Positions 7,252-13,547 of a DNA stretch of 20,405 bases are shown piece by piece. Position numbers and translations under genes: made by a program. Source of the DNA: CAZDIO01 sp964505555 (GTDB taxonomy: Bacteria; Bdellovibrionota_C; UBA2361; SZUA-149; CAZDIO01); NCBI GenBank assembly GCA_964505555.1, contig CAZDIO010000002.1, positions 1 through 20,405 on the forward strand, written 5' to 3'. Under the pieces are notes generated by a model. It saw only the letters and a program-made list of their open reading frames with translations. It was not told where the DNA came from and ran no database searches. How positions within the stretch are numbered: position 1 is the stretch's first letter; each line of letters starts with the position of its first letter.

Positions 7252-7284
7252 CCAACTCCTCTACGGAGTTCCGGGCACCCATGG
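7230..7284. repeat. Inverted repeat that competes with the terminator stem
   Basis: CCATGGATGCCCGG (7230-7243) is complementary to CCGGGCACCCATGG (7271-7284) at 13 of 14 positions. Between them, AACTCC (7254-7259) and GGAGTT (7265-7270) form an inner stem. The left arm includes the 3' half of the terminator stem, so the two folds exclude each other. On the rightward strand the partner lies after the T-run, so a classical antiterminator is not possible in that direction. Confidence 0.6.
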
Positions 7285-7540
7285 GGTAGTAAATGTAAAA
7301 AAGAAAACGGCAGTAAAAACACCAAACGTGATTACTCCATGGATGAAATTATTGATGCTCAGTGAGCACACGCAATCGAGGTGAGAATAAATAGCGGACA
7401 CTTCTTTCCGAAGAAGGAAGAAAATTGGCCTGGTAAGTAAATAATTCATATGCATCACAGTGCAAACGAGTTTTTCTCTTACATATTCTTATAAGCCCTG
7501 GGATTTTTTGAAGATTGGAAGGGGGGAGGTTTTTTCTCTA

Positions 7541-7568
7541 CCCTGCCAACCTTCTCTGGTTGCCAGGG
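7541..7568. repeat. Hairpin C
   Basis: CCCTGCCAACC (7541-7551) pairs with GGTTGCCAGGG (7558-7568) with a single C-C mismatch and a six-base loop. It stands next to hairpin D, and GGCGAG (7567-7572) overlapping its end can also pair with CTCGCC (7588-7593) inside hairpin D. The two elements could therefore form alternative folds. Function unknown. Confidence 0.65.
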
Positions 7569-7573
7569 CGAGG

Positions 7574-7624
7574 TCTTTACTGACTAACTCGCCGCCGGCA
7601 AGCCGGAGAAGGTGTTAGTAAAGA
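7574..7624. repeat. Hairpin D, nested stems
   Basis: TCTTTAC (7574-7580) pairs with GTAAAGA (7618-7624), TAAC (7585-7588) with GTTA (7614-7617), and CCGG (7595-7598) with CCGG (7603-7606) around a CAAG tetraloop. I tested it against integron attC core sites (RYYYAAC and GTTRRRY) and it does not fit. No known RNA family was recognised. Confidence 0.6.
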
Positions 7625-7756
7625 AAAAGAATACGTTACAAATCATAATTTACGACTACTCTTTTATCGCCTTTAAGTCAAGATCAATTTTAGTGATGAC
7701 TTACAGAGGCAATTCTCAGGTAACTTTCTCTCTCAGAGCCTCTAACTAAATGAAAA

Positions 7757-7794
7757 CTCCTGTCGTTGCTTCGCTGCGCTCGCAACGACAGGAG
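7757..7794. repeat. Perfect hairpin repeat, intact copy
   Basis: CTCCTGTCGTTGC (7757-7769) and GCAACGACAGGAG (7782-7794) form a perfect 13-bp stem around a short GC-rich loop. The loop and right arm recur at 23-50, so this is a dispersed element rather than a one-off terminator. It sits inside a wider pair of complementary ends, AGAGCCTC (7735-7742) and GAGGCTCT (7826-7833), giving a roughly 99-base unit that could be a small non-autonomous mobile element. It lies downstream of the leftward isomerase gene. Confidence 0.75.
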
Positions 7795-7861
7795 GGATCG
7801 TTCGTTTCTGAGTCGGAATTGAAGTGAGGCTCTAAGATGTATAAGTTTTTACATACAAGAA

Positions 7862-8455
7862 CTATTCTTCCCGTGATTTTTTTCCGAGATATCCTCCGTG
7901 ATGGCGGGATGCAAAATCTTTTTTTGTAAATCCGCGTTCTTCCATAACGGTCAGCGCAAGAGCATCAGCCAGTGCGATCATCGCTGCGGTACTGGCGCTT
8001 GGAGTAAGTTGCAACGGGCAGGGTTCTGTAATCTGTCCAAGCTCAAGAACGATATCACTCTCTAAGGCAAGTGGAGAATCGGTGTGGGCAGTGATCGTAA
8101 TTACAGTTTCAACACCAAGGTGTTTACAGAAATGAACCGTTTCAATTACCTCTCGTGTTTTTCCACTATTTGAAAATGTCAGTAATACATCTCCAGGAGC
8201 GAGCGCACCTACATCTCCATGAGGAGCATCTCCAGGGTGAAGATACACCGCAGGGGTCCCAGTAGTGGAGAGAGTTGATGCCGCTTGCTTAGCAACGTAC
8301 CCGGCTTTTCCAATCCCGGTGGTAAAAACTTTGCCGCGACAACTAAGAAGTGTGTTCACTGCTTTTTCAACGGAGGCATTGAGCGGGAGGGAGCTAATCG
8401 CTTCTGCCTCACTTAAAAGGATCTTTCGAAATCGATCTAATATGCCTTCTGACAT
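7862..8455 (-). CDS. kdsD: Arabinose-5-phosphate isomerase-type SIS protein, single domain
   Basis: A 197-residue sugar isomerase (SIS) domain of the KpsF/GutQ/KdsD family. Members interconvert ribulose 5-phosphate and arabinose 5-phosphate, the first step to Kdo for lipopolysaccharide or capsule. Family marks are GIGKAGYVAKQAAS (47-60, with Lys50), HPGDAPHGD (73-81), SNSGKTREV (95-103), EPCPLQLTPSAST (144-156) and the C-terminal HHGGYLG (185-191). The two CBS domains of E. coli KdsD are absent; single-domain members are known elsewhere. AAGGAAG precedes the ATG. It is the last gene of the leftward operon, 27 bases after the secreted protein. The exact substrate is inferred from motifs; another phosphosugar isomerase such as GmhA is less likely. 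Confidence 0.85.
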   Translation of the reverse strand: MSEGILDRFRKILLSEAEAISSLPLNASVEKAVNTLLSCRGKVFTTGIGKAGYVAKQAASTLSTTGTPAVYLHPGDAPHGDVGALAPGDVLLTFSNSGKTREVIETVHFCKHLGVETVITITAHTDSPLALESDIVLELGQITEPCPLQLTPSASTAAMIALADALALTVMEERGFTKKDFASRHHGGYLGKKSREE

Positions 8456-8482
8456 GGTTACTTCCTTGTTAGTGAATCTTTA

Positions 8483-9142
8483 CTACTGTTTTGTTACTGC
8501 GCTGCAGTTTTCGCATGTTACTTTATACTGAACTCGATCGCTCAAACGAGGAGCGGTGCGTCCAGAGAGCTCATCTAGGTGGAAAATATACTCTGCAATT
8601 CCATATGGTTCAACCTCAGAGGGACCAAAAGTTGTGATTTTTCTAAAATCAGGGAGCACAAAAACAACTTTTACCCCCTCGGCGCGCACCCCGGTGCTAT
8701 TTCGTAATGATAATTGAAGAGTTTTAGCTTTTGCGCTCTCTTTCCTTTCAAGCGGCTTTCCTTCCTTGTTAAGGAGCACTACGCCCGAGGTTGTGAGCCG
8801 AGAAAGGGTGCAGTTTGAATGAAATAATAAAAGGGAGTCACGAAAGCCATCAAGACAGATTACACTTCCATCTTGGTCTGTTCCCTGCGCGCAATCCACT
8901 CCGCCATGAGAAAAACAGCTCGGTGGAGTTTGTAACTTGAGCCGGGCGATCTTTTCACCGAGATTTTCCTTTTCAATAGAAGGGAGGGTCGCTGGTTGAT
9001 CTTTGGAATTAGAAGGAGTTGAAGAATAGACGGGCTTTCCGGAGGGATCGTTTCGCTTATAAATCGGCTGAGACTTACTGTGTTGAGGAAATAAAAGGAC
9101 AACGATAATTATCAAGCCGAACAGTTTTCTCAGACTGATCAT
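8483..9142 (-). CDS. Exported cysteine-containing protein, DUF4124-like N-terminus
   Basis: A 219-residue protein with a clear signal peptide: basic start, hydrophobic core LIIIVVLLF, probable cut near residue 24. The mature start, QPIYKRNDPSGKPVYSST, resembles the DUF4124 pattern (a tyrosine-x-charged stretch, then SGKPVYS) found in many small envelope proteins. A cysteine cluster follows: CFSHGGVDCAQGTDQDGSVI (76-95), a further Cys at 96 and one at 111, and the C-terminus has C-x2-C. Paired cysteines suggest disulphides in the periplasm or outside. The ATG overlaps the stop of the sigma-54 activator by four bases (ATGA), so the two are translationally coupled. Function unknown; the operon suggests a link to type IV pili or the envelope. 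Confidence 0.75.
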   Translation of the reverse strand: MISLRKLFGLIIIVVLLFPQHSKSQPIYKRNDPSGKPVYSSTPSNSKDQPATLPSIEKENLGEKIARLKLQTPPSCFSHGGVDCAQGTDQDGSVICLDGFRDSLLLFHSNCTLSRLTTSGVVLLNKEGKPLERKESAKAKTLQLSLRNSTGVRAEGVKVVFVLPDFRKITTFGPSEVEPYGIAEYIFHLDELSGRTAPRLSDRVQYKVTCENCSAVTKQ

Positions 9143-10548
9143 GGTGGGTTTTGTTCTTCCTCCACAAGAATTTCCTCATCGTCACTCATATTGTAATCTT
9201 TTAGCTTATAAAGCAATGTGCGATGACTAATCTCGAGTAATCGAGCTGCATGGGTTCGATTCCCACGTGTTTTTTCCAGGGCTTTTGCAATAAGATATTT
9301 CTCAAGGGCTTTCGTGTGAGTTTTTATAGAGAGGTCATCCACTGCGATCGTCACAAAGGGGCTTACAGTAGCAGCTCCTCCTTTGATTGTTTTGGGAAGG
9401 CTTTGAACTGTAATTTTCTCTTCTTCTGTGAGAATCATCGCCCGTTCAATGCAGTTTTCAAGTTCACGCACATTTCCTGGCCATTCGTGATCAAGAAGTG
9501 CGTTCATTGCGTCTTTTGATACCTCATGAACAGTGAGCCCGAGCTTTTCTTGATTTTTTTTCATGAAAAAATCAACGAGAAGCGGAATGTCTTCCTTACG
9601 CTCTCGGAGCGGTGGAATGCGAATGGTTACTACGTTAAGCCGATAGAAGAGATCATCTCGAAATTTTCCATCGATCACCTCTTGCTCGAGATCTCTCAAC
9701 GTAGCGGCGATCACCCGCACATCAATAGGGATAAGCTGTTCATCACCAACGGGACGAATCTCCCCCTCTTGAAGCACTCGGAGGAGTTTTACTTGAAGAT
9801 GGAGAGGAAGATCTCCAACTTCATCAAGAAGAATAGTTCCACCGTCAGCCTCCTGAAAAAGTCCCTTCTTATCCCGAGTGGCGTCGGTAAAAGAGCCCCG
9901 TTTATGGCCAAAGAATTCAGATTCGAGGAGGTTTTCTGGTACCGCTCCGCAGTTAATCGCGACAAAACGCTTATTTCTGCGATTTGAATTGTAGTGAATT
10001 GCTTGAGCAATCAATTCTTTTCCCGTTCCAGACTCACCATAAATCATCACCGTAGTTTTATAGTCGGCGATCTTTTTGATCATCTCAAAAATTTCTGCCA
10101 TTGATTCGCTCTGAGCAACGATATTTGAAAAGCTATATCGTTTTGAGATCTGAGCTTTGAGTTGTTCGTTCTCGCGCCGTAAGTTCTCACGTTCCAACGC
10201 TTTTCGGAGTGTAAGAATAATTTCTTCAGCAGCAAATGGCTTTGCAATATAATCGTGGGCACCAAGTTGAACTGCTTTTACTGCGAGATCCGAATTTCCA
10301 AAAGCGGTCATCATAATGATGACCGCTTTTGGAGCATTGACTTTGAGTTCTTTGAGGAGGGTAAGGCCGTCCATTCCCGGCATTTGTAGATCAAGCAAAA
10401 TAGCATCGAAGCTGCTCTCCTCAATAAGAGTCAACGCTTGTTTGCCACTTGACACTCCTTCTACTTTAAATCCGGCGCGTTCGATCACGGGAAGAAGCGA
10501 GGAGATAATCCCCTTCTCGTCATCGATAATGAGCACACTTCCTTGCAT
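9139..10548 (-). CDS. NtrC-family sigma-54 response regulator
   Basis: A 469-residue activator with three parts. The receiver domain (about 4-115) has Asp9, Asp10, the phosphate acceptor Asp53, Thr81 and Lys103. The AAA+ sigma-54 interaction domain (about 140-375) has Walker A GESGTGKE (171-178), Walker B GGTILLDE (236-243) and WPGNVREL (356-363). A Fis-type helix-turn-helix follows (about 415-450, AARLLEISHRTLLYKLK). The sigma-54-contacting loop reads GSFTDA (218-223) in place of the usual GAFTGA. It would switch on sigma-54 promoters after phosphorylation by a sensor kinase that is not in the window. The ATG is three bases after the stop of the prepilin peptidase gene, so a PilR-like pilus regulator is plausible but not shown. 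An acidic tail follows the DNA-binding domain. Confidence 0.93.
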   Translation of the reverse strand: MQGSVLIIDDEKGIISSLLPVIERAGFKVEGVSSGKQALTLIEESSFDAILLDLQMPGMDGLTLLKELKVNAPKAVIIMMTAFGNSDLAVKAVQLGAHDYIAKPFAAEEIILTLRKALERENLRRENEQLKAQISKRYSFSNIVAQSESMAEIFEMIKKIADYKTTVMIYGESGTGKELIAQAIHYNSNRRNKRFVAINCGAVPENLLESEFFGHKRGSFTDATRDKKGLFQEADGGTILLDEVGDLPLHLQVKLLRVLQEGEIRPVGDEQLIPIDVRVIAATLRDLEQEVIDGKFRDDLFYRLNVVTIRIPPLRERKEDIPLLVDFFMKKNQEKLGLTVHEVSKDAMNALLDHEWPGNVRELENCIERAMILTEEEKITVQSLPKTIKGGAATVSPFVTIAVDDLSIKTHTKALEKYLIAKALEKTRGNRTHAARLLEISHRTLLYKLKDYNMSDDEEILVEEEQNPP

Positions 10549-10551
10549 ACT

Positions 10552-11331
10552 TTAAAAAAATCGAAAGAAGGGCAGATCGCCATACATATAAAAAAGAACC
10601 CCAATTGAAAGCCAGGGCCCAAACGGAATCTCCATCTGTCGGTTTCCACCCTTAATCAGCATCCAGAGTATCCCGACCACAGCGCCGAGTGTTGAACCTA
10701 CAAAGATTGTTGGGGGGACAGACCTCCAACCAAGAATTGCTCCGGTCATCGCCATCAACTTAATATCTCCACCCCCAAGACCTTCACGTTTTGCAACACG
10801 GTAATAGATCTCTCCGATGATCCAAAAAAAACCGCCACCGAGGAGAAATCCTATTAGTGAATCAGCAGCCCCTTGTGTGAGCACCGGGTGAAATAACCCT
10901 GGTCGAAGTTCGGCAATTATTCCAAGGAGCAACCCAAAGGTCATTCCAGGGAAACTAATAACATTTGGAATGATCTTAAAATCGAGATCAATAAAGCTAA
11001 TTACGATCAGGGTAACCGTAAGGGCATAAATGATGAGTCCAGAAATACTCAGACCATAACGTTGGTAGGCAGCAAGAATAGCAATTCCTGAAAGAACCTC
11101 TACCAGCGGATAGCGCCACGAGATCTGTTTCTTGCATTGATGACATTTTGCACAGAGAAACAGCCAGGAGAGAAGAGGGATGTTTTCCCACCAGGTAAGG
11201 GTGGTGGAACAGTTTGGACAAAAAGATCGCATCGGCTTTGTCACCGAGAGTTTTCGTGGAACACGCCAGATGCAAACGTTTAAAAAACTACCAATTAATA
11301 GTCCAAATATGAAAAGCATTAAAATTGTCAT
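10552..11331 (-). CDS. pilD: Type IV prepilin peptidase / N-methyltransferase
   Basis: A 259-residue inner-membrane bifunctional enzyme (A24 family) that cuts the leader peptide of type IV prepilins or type II pseudopilins and methylates the new N-terminus. The N-terminal part has GSFLNVCIWRVPR (14-26) and the zinc-type cysteines CPNC (38-41) and CAKCHQC (60-66). The aspartic-protease part has FIDLDFKIIPN (113-123; Asp115, Asp117) and GLGGGDIKL (184-192; Asp189). The length is usual. The ribosome site is weak, and a second in-frame ATG four codons on is possible. It is the first gene of a leftward operon that continues with the sigma-54 activator. Pilin or secretion-system genes are not in this window, so whether it serves pili or type II secretion is open. 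Confidence 0.94.
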   Translation of the reverse strand: MTILMLFIFGLLIGSFLNVCIWRVPRKLSVTKPMRSFCPNCSTTLTWWENIPLLSWLFLCAKCHQCKKQISWRYPLVEVLSGIAILAAYQRYGLSISGLIIYALTVTLIVISFIDLDFKIIPNVISFPGMTFGLLLGIIAELRPGLFHPVLTQGAADSLIGFLLGGGFFWIIGEIYYRVAKREGLGGGDIKLMAMTGAILGWRSVPPTIFVGSTLGAVVGILWMLIKGGNRQMEIPFGPWLSIGVLFYMYGDLPFFRFF

Positions 11332-11351
11332 ATGGGGTTAGATTCTCTGTT

Positions 11352-11489
11352 TTATAGATTGGTCTGAAATTTTTTCATAGCAATTAATTCCTCTAGAACT
11401 TCCTTAACTTCATTGTGGTGATCAAGTGAATACTTTTCTTGCAACAAAGGACAACCTATTCGATCCTCGGTTATTCTAAAGGGTAGTGA
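11352..11489 (-). other. Possible remnant or tiny leftward frame upstream of pilD
   Basis: A 45-codon open stretch ending in TAA at 11352, without an ATG. Its C-terminal part reads like coding sequence, with an acidic-basic helix EVKEVLEELIAMKKFQ. A TTG would give about 30 residues, but the ribosome site is poor. It may be the tail of a broken gene or just chance. The remaining intergenic sequence up to 11543 shows no strong promoter or hairpin. Confidence 0.2.
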
Positions 11490-11543
11490 TTAAAACTTTC
11501 ATAGCCATTTTCTTCGCGATTTACCCAGAACGCTACTATTAAA

Positions 11544-12740
11544 ATGTCTCAACCCAGAAAAATTTTAACAGTTTTCTATAAACATCGTCGTGGTGGCCAC
11601 TGTAAGCGACTCTACATGATGATCGAGGCGCTCCTTGATGCTGGTTTTGAGGTTCATTATCTTGCCATGGAGCCACTAAAGGTGGCTTCGCATAAACACC
11701 TTGTTGCTCACATTCTTCGACTCCCAGTGAGAAAAAGTAAAGGCGCGTGGTTCTGGTTTTGTTTTTCGGTAGTTGCGCCGTTTGCACTTTTAAAAATTTC
11801 TCTTACTGAGCGCGTCTCGGCAATCGCTGTGTTTGATACATACTACGCAGTGCTCTCGAAGCTTGCCGCATTATTCTCAAGAATTCCACTCCTTCTTTTT
11901 CTTCGTTCAGTTCCATGGAGAGTAAATCAGATCATCGTTCCTTCGTTTATCAGACGGATGTTTAGTTATGGTATTGATGTTCTTGGCCTTCATTTTTCTC
12001 AGGCTATCGTTTCAGTGACGACAACCATGCAAGAAGAGATCTGCTCAAAATTTCCCTCACTTACGAAACGATTAATTACACTACCCAATTCTGTAATTTA
12101 TCCGAGTGAGATCAGTGGTGGAAACGAAGGGAAGGTTGATCGAGTAGTGTGGCATAACTGGATTGAGCAGTTTCCCGTAAGAAAAAGGGGGGTAGCTGCA
12201 AGTCACCGCCTCTCAGAAAAGAATATAATTCTCTGTACTTCTGGGGAGCTAAATATTCGAAAAAATGTGGAACATCTTGTTCGAGCGATTGGAGCACATG
12301 GTGGGGAGAAGCTCTCGCTCATTATCTGTGGAGATGGTCCAGAAAGAGCGCGCATCTTGTCAGTGATTAATGGGTATGGATTGGGAACACAGGTAGTGCT
12401 TCCGGGTTGGGTAGAAAATCCGCTGGAGATCGTTAGTGGATGCGATCTTTTCGTGATGACATCTCGTCATGAGGGAATGTCAAACTCGATGTTGGAAGCT
12501 CTCGGTGCTGGAGCAGCAGTTATTGCTGCAGATACTCCGGAGATGCGCGAGGTTCTCCATTATGATGATCTTCTCTTTAATGCCGCGCACGTTGGGGAAC
12601 TTTCGCGACGGTTGGAGACCATTACTACAAAAAAAGGAGAGCTCAATAGAATTCGAGAACTCTCTCATGAGCGAGCAAGGCACTTTAGTTTTGATTGGGG
12701 GCGCGAGGTAGTCAATTTTATTGAGAAACAGATGCCGTAA
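11544..12740 (+). CDS. Glycosyltransferase family 4 (GT-B fold)
   Basis: A 398-residue glycosyltransferase of the GT4 type, likely transferring a sugar from a nucleotide-sugar donor to an envelope polysaccharide or lipid. The N-terminal half contains the acceptor-side Rossmann domain, with GGH near residues 17-19. The C-terminal donor domain shows ILCTSGELNIRKNVEHLVRA (229-248), ICGDGPERAR (261-270) and the EX7E motif, Glu310 and Glu318 in HEGMSNSMLEALGAG. A hydrophobic stretch at about 69-84 could be a membrane-associating helix. No strong Shine-Dalgarno site precedes the ATG. It diverges from the pilD operon across 212 bases. The sugar and acceptor cannot be told. Confidence 0.88.
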   Translation: MSQPRKILTVFYKHRRGGHCKRLYMMIEALLDAGFEVHYLAMEPLKVASHKHLVAHILRLPVRKSKGAWFWFCFSVVAPFALLKISLTERVSAIAVFDTYYAVLSKLAALFSRIPLLLFLRSVPWRVNQIIVPSFIRRMFSYGIDVLGLHFSQAIVSVTTTMQEEICSKFPSLTKRLITLPNSVIYPSEISGGNEGKVDRVVWHNWIEQFPVRKRGVAASHRLSEKNIILCTSGELNIRKNVEHLVRAIGAHGGEKLSLIICGDGPERARILSVINGYGLGTQVVLPGWVENPLEIVSGCDLFVMTSRHEGMSNSMLEALGAGAAVIAADTPEMREVLHYDDLLFNAAHVGELSRRLETITTKKGELNRIRELSHERARHFSFDWGREVVNFIEKQMP

Positions 12741-12802
12741 TTTAATTAATCTTTTTTTAAGAACCCGAGAGACGAGAGAGTATTTACTCGGTGTGACGAT
12801 GA

Positions 12803-12815
12803 GAAACTCTGTGTT
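12803..12815. repeat. Partial copy of the 13418-13501 repeat arm
   Basis: GAAACTCTGTGTT matches exactly the outer end of the right arm of the large inverted repeat at 13418-13501. It lies between the glycosyltransferase and the gene at 12907. Only 13 bases are shared, so chance is possible, though less so given the nearby full element. Confidence 0.4.
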
Positions 12816-12854
12816 AAAAAGGATAAAATGTGAGGAGGAACAAAACACAAGCTC

Positions 12855-12887
12855 CCCTTTTAATATTTAAGCATCAATATAAAAGGG
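12855..12887. repeat. AT-rich hairpin upstream of the 156-residue gene
   Basis: CCCTTTTA followed by TATT (12855-12867, one bulged A) pairs with AATA and TAAAAGGG (12876-12887) around an eight-base loop, followed by TTTT. It could be a weak terminator for the glycosyltransferase or a leader element for the next gene, whose ATG is 20 bases further on. Confidence 0.45.
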
Positions 12888-12906
12888 TTTTGAGCATAAC
12901 AAGAGT

Positions 12907-13377
12907 ATGGGAAAAATAAAGAAAATCGGTCCGGCTAGAATCCGAAGAATTACCGGAGGGAAGGATCCCGCTCGTCTCGTTGAGGAGTTCATGGTCCGTC
13001 GAGGGTTTGATCCTGATGAGTGTCTTCAACAACGAACAGGTGAGCTTGCAAGTTGGTCTATTCCTTTAAATGAAGAGGAGGAGCTTGAGGTTACCCTGGA
13101 GGGGCTCAATCGCCATGCTGAAACCACACTCTACATGGGTGTAAATGTTTATCCTGTTTCGATTAAGGATTCACATCATATCCTTACCGCGGCGCTCAGT
13201 CTTGCTGATACCTTGATCGGAGCAAAGCTCAGCCTCGTTAATTATGATCTTGTGCTCAGTGTAACCGTCTACACCGCAAACATGCGCCCCGATGAGATTG
13301 ATTACATGTATGAGCTCATCACCGTCCAGAAACCTCGAATTCAAGAACTGATCTCTGAAGAGTTGGGACAGGGTTGA
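12907..13377 (+). CDS. Hypothetical protein, YbjN or secretion-chaperone-like
   Basis: A 156-residue cytoplasmic protein without signal or membrane segments. The N-terminal 25 residues are basic (KIKKIGPARIRRITGGK). The rest alternates strands and helices: WSIPLNEEEELEVTLEG, then a hydrophobic strand and NYDLVLSVTVYT. This resembles the YbjN / type III secretion chaperone-like fold in overall pattern, but no diagnostic motif was found, so the family is a guess. The ribosome site is weak. The gene stands alone between the glycosyltransferase and a convergent helicase gene. A small AGCCT/AGGCT hairpin follows the stop (13390-13407) without a T-run. Confidence 0.65.
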   Translation: MGKIKKIGPARIRRITGGKDPARLVEEFMVRRGFDPDECLQQRTGELASWSIPLNEEEELEVTLEGLNRHAETTLYMGVNVYPVSIKDSHHILTAALSLADTLIGAKLSLVNYDLVLSVTVYTANMRPDEIDYMYELITVQKPRIQELISEELGQG

Positions 13378-13417
13378 TTGATGCCAGTCAGCCTATGTCG
13401 GCAGGCTCTTTATTATA

Positions 13418-13501
13418 AACACAGAGTTTCACAGAGTCTCACAGAGTTAAAAATTATCGGTTTTTTTCTTCCCTCTGTGAAACCTTGTGAAACTCTGTGT
13501 T
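13418..13501. repeat. 84-base inverted repeat between convergent genes
   Basis: The 29-base left arm (13418-13446, starting AACACAGAGTTTCACA) and right arm (13473-13501) are complementary at 26 of 29 positions, with a 26-base loop. Each arm is itself built from repeated CACAGAG steps. Repeats with this CACAGAG pattern are scattered in many bacterial genomes (general knowledge). It stands between the convergent genes ending at 13377 and 13548 and could help stop transcription both ways, though no clean T-run follows either arm. Confidence 0.85.
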
Positions 13502-13547
13502 CAATAATCTTTTCTTAAAATCAGTCAAGACAGGATAATAATAACAG

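Larger units (their letters stand above)
6988..7861. other. Long non-coding stretch rich in nested inverted repeats
   Basis: These 874 bases lie upstream of two leftward genes' ends: the start of the alpha-CTD-like gene at 6987 and the stop of the isomerase gene at 7862. No open frame in them has a believable start or product. They contain at least six strong inverted repeats (7061-7116, 7128-7191, 7219-7251, 7230-7284, 7541-7568, 7574-7624) and the perfect hairpin repeat at 7757-7794. I could not match any of them to RNase P, tmRNA, SRP or 6S RNA. The left part could be the 5' leader of the alpha-CTD-like gene or a rightward small RNA ending at 7251. Confidence 0.7.

Noticed and set aside
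7261..7458. Leftward 65-codon frame with a hydrophobic stretch
   Set aside because: No ribosome site. Its C-terminal end lies inside the 7230-7284 inverted repeat, and the composition looks like chance.
7574..7624. Integron attC site
   Set aside because: The ends do not match the RYYYAAC and GTTRRRY core sites, and no integrase or gene cassettes are nearby.
11332..11543. Sigma-54 promoter for the pilD operon
   Set aside because: No TGGCAC-N5-TTGC-like pair was found by eye on the leftward strand.
13418..13501. CRISPR-like array, because of repeated CACAGAG
   Set aside because: The repeats are inverted arms of one hairpin with short degenerate steps; there are no regular spacers and no cas genes.
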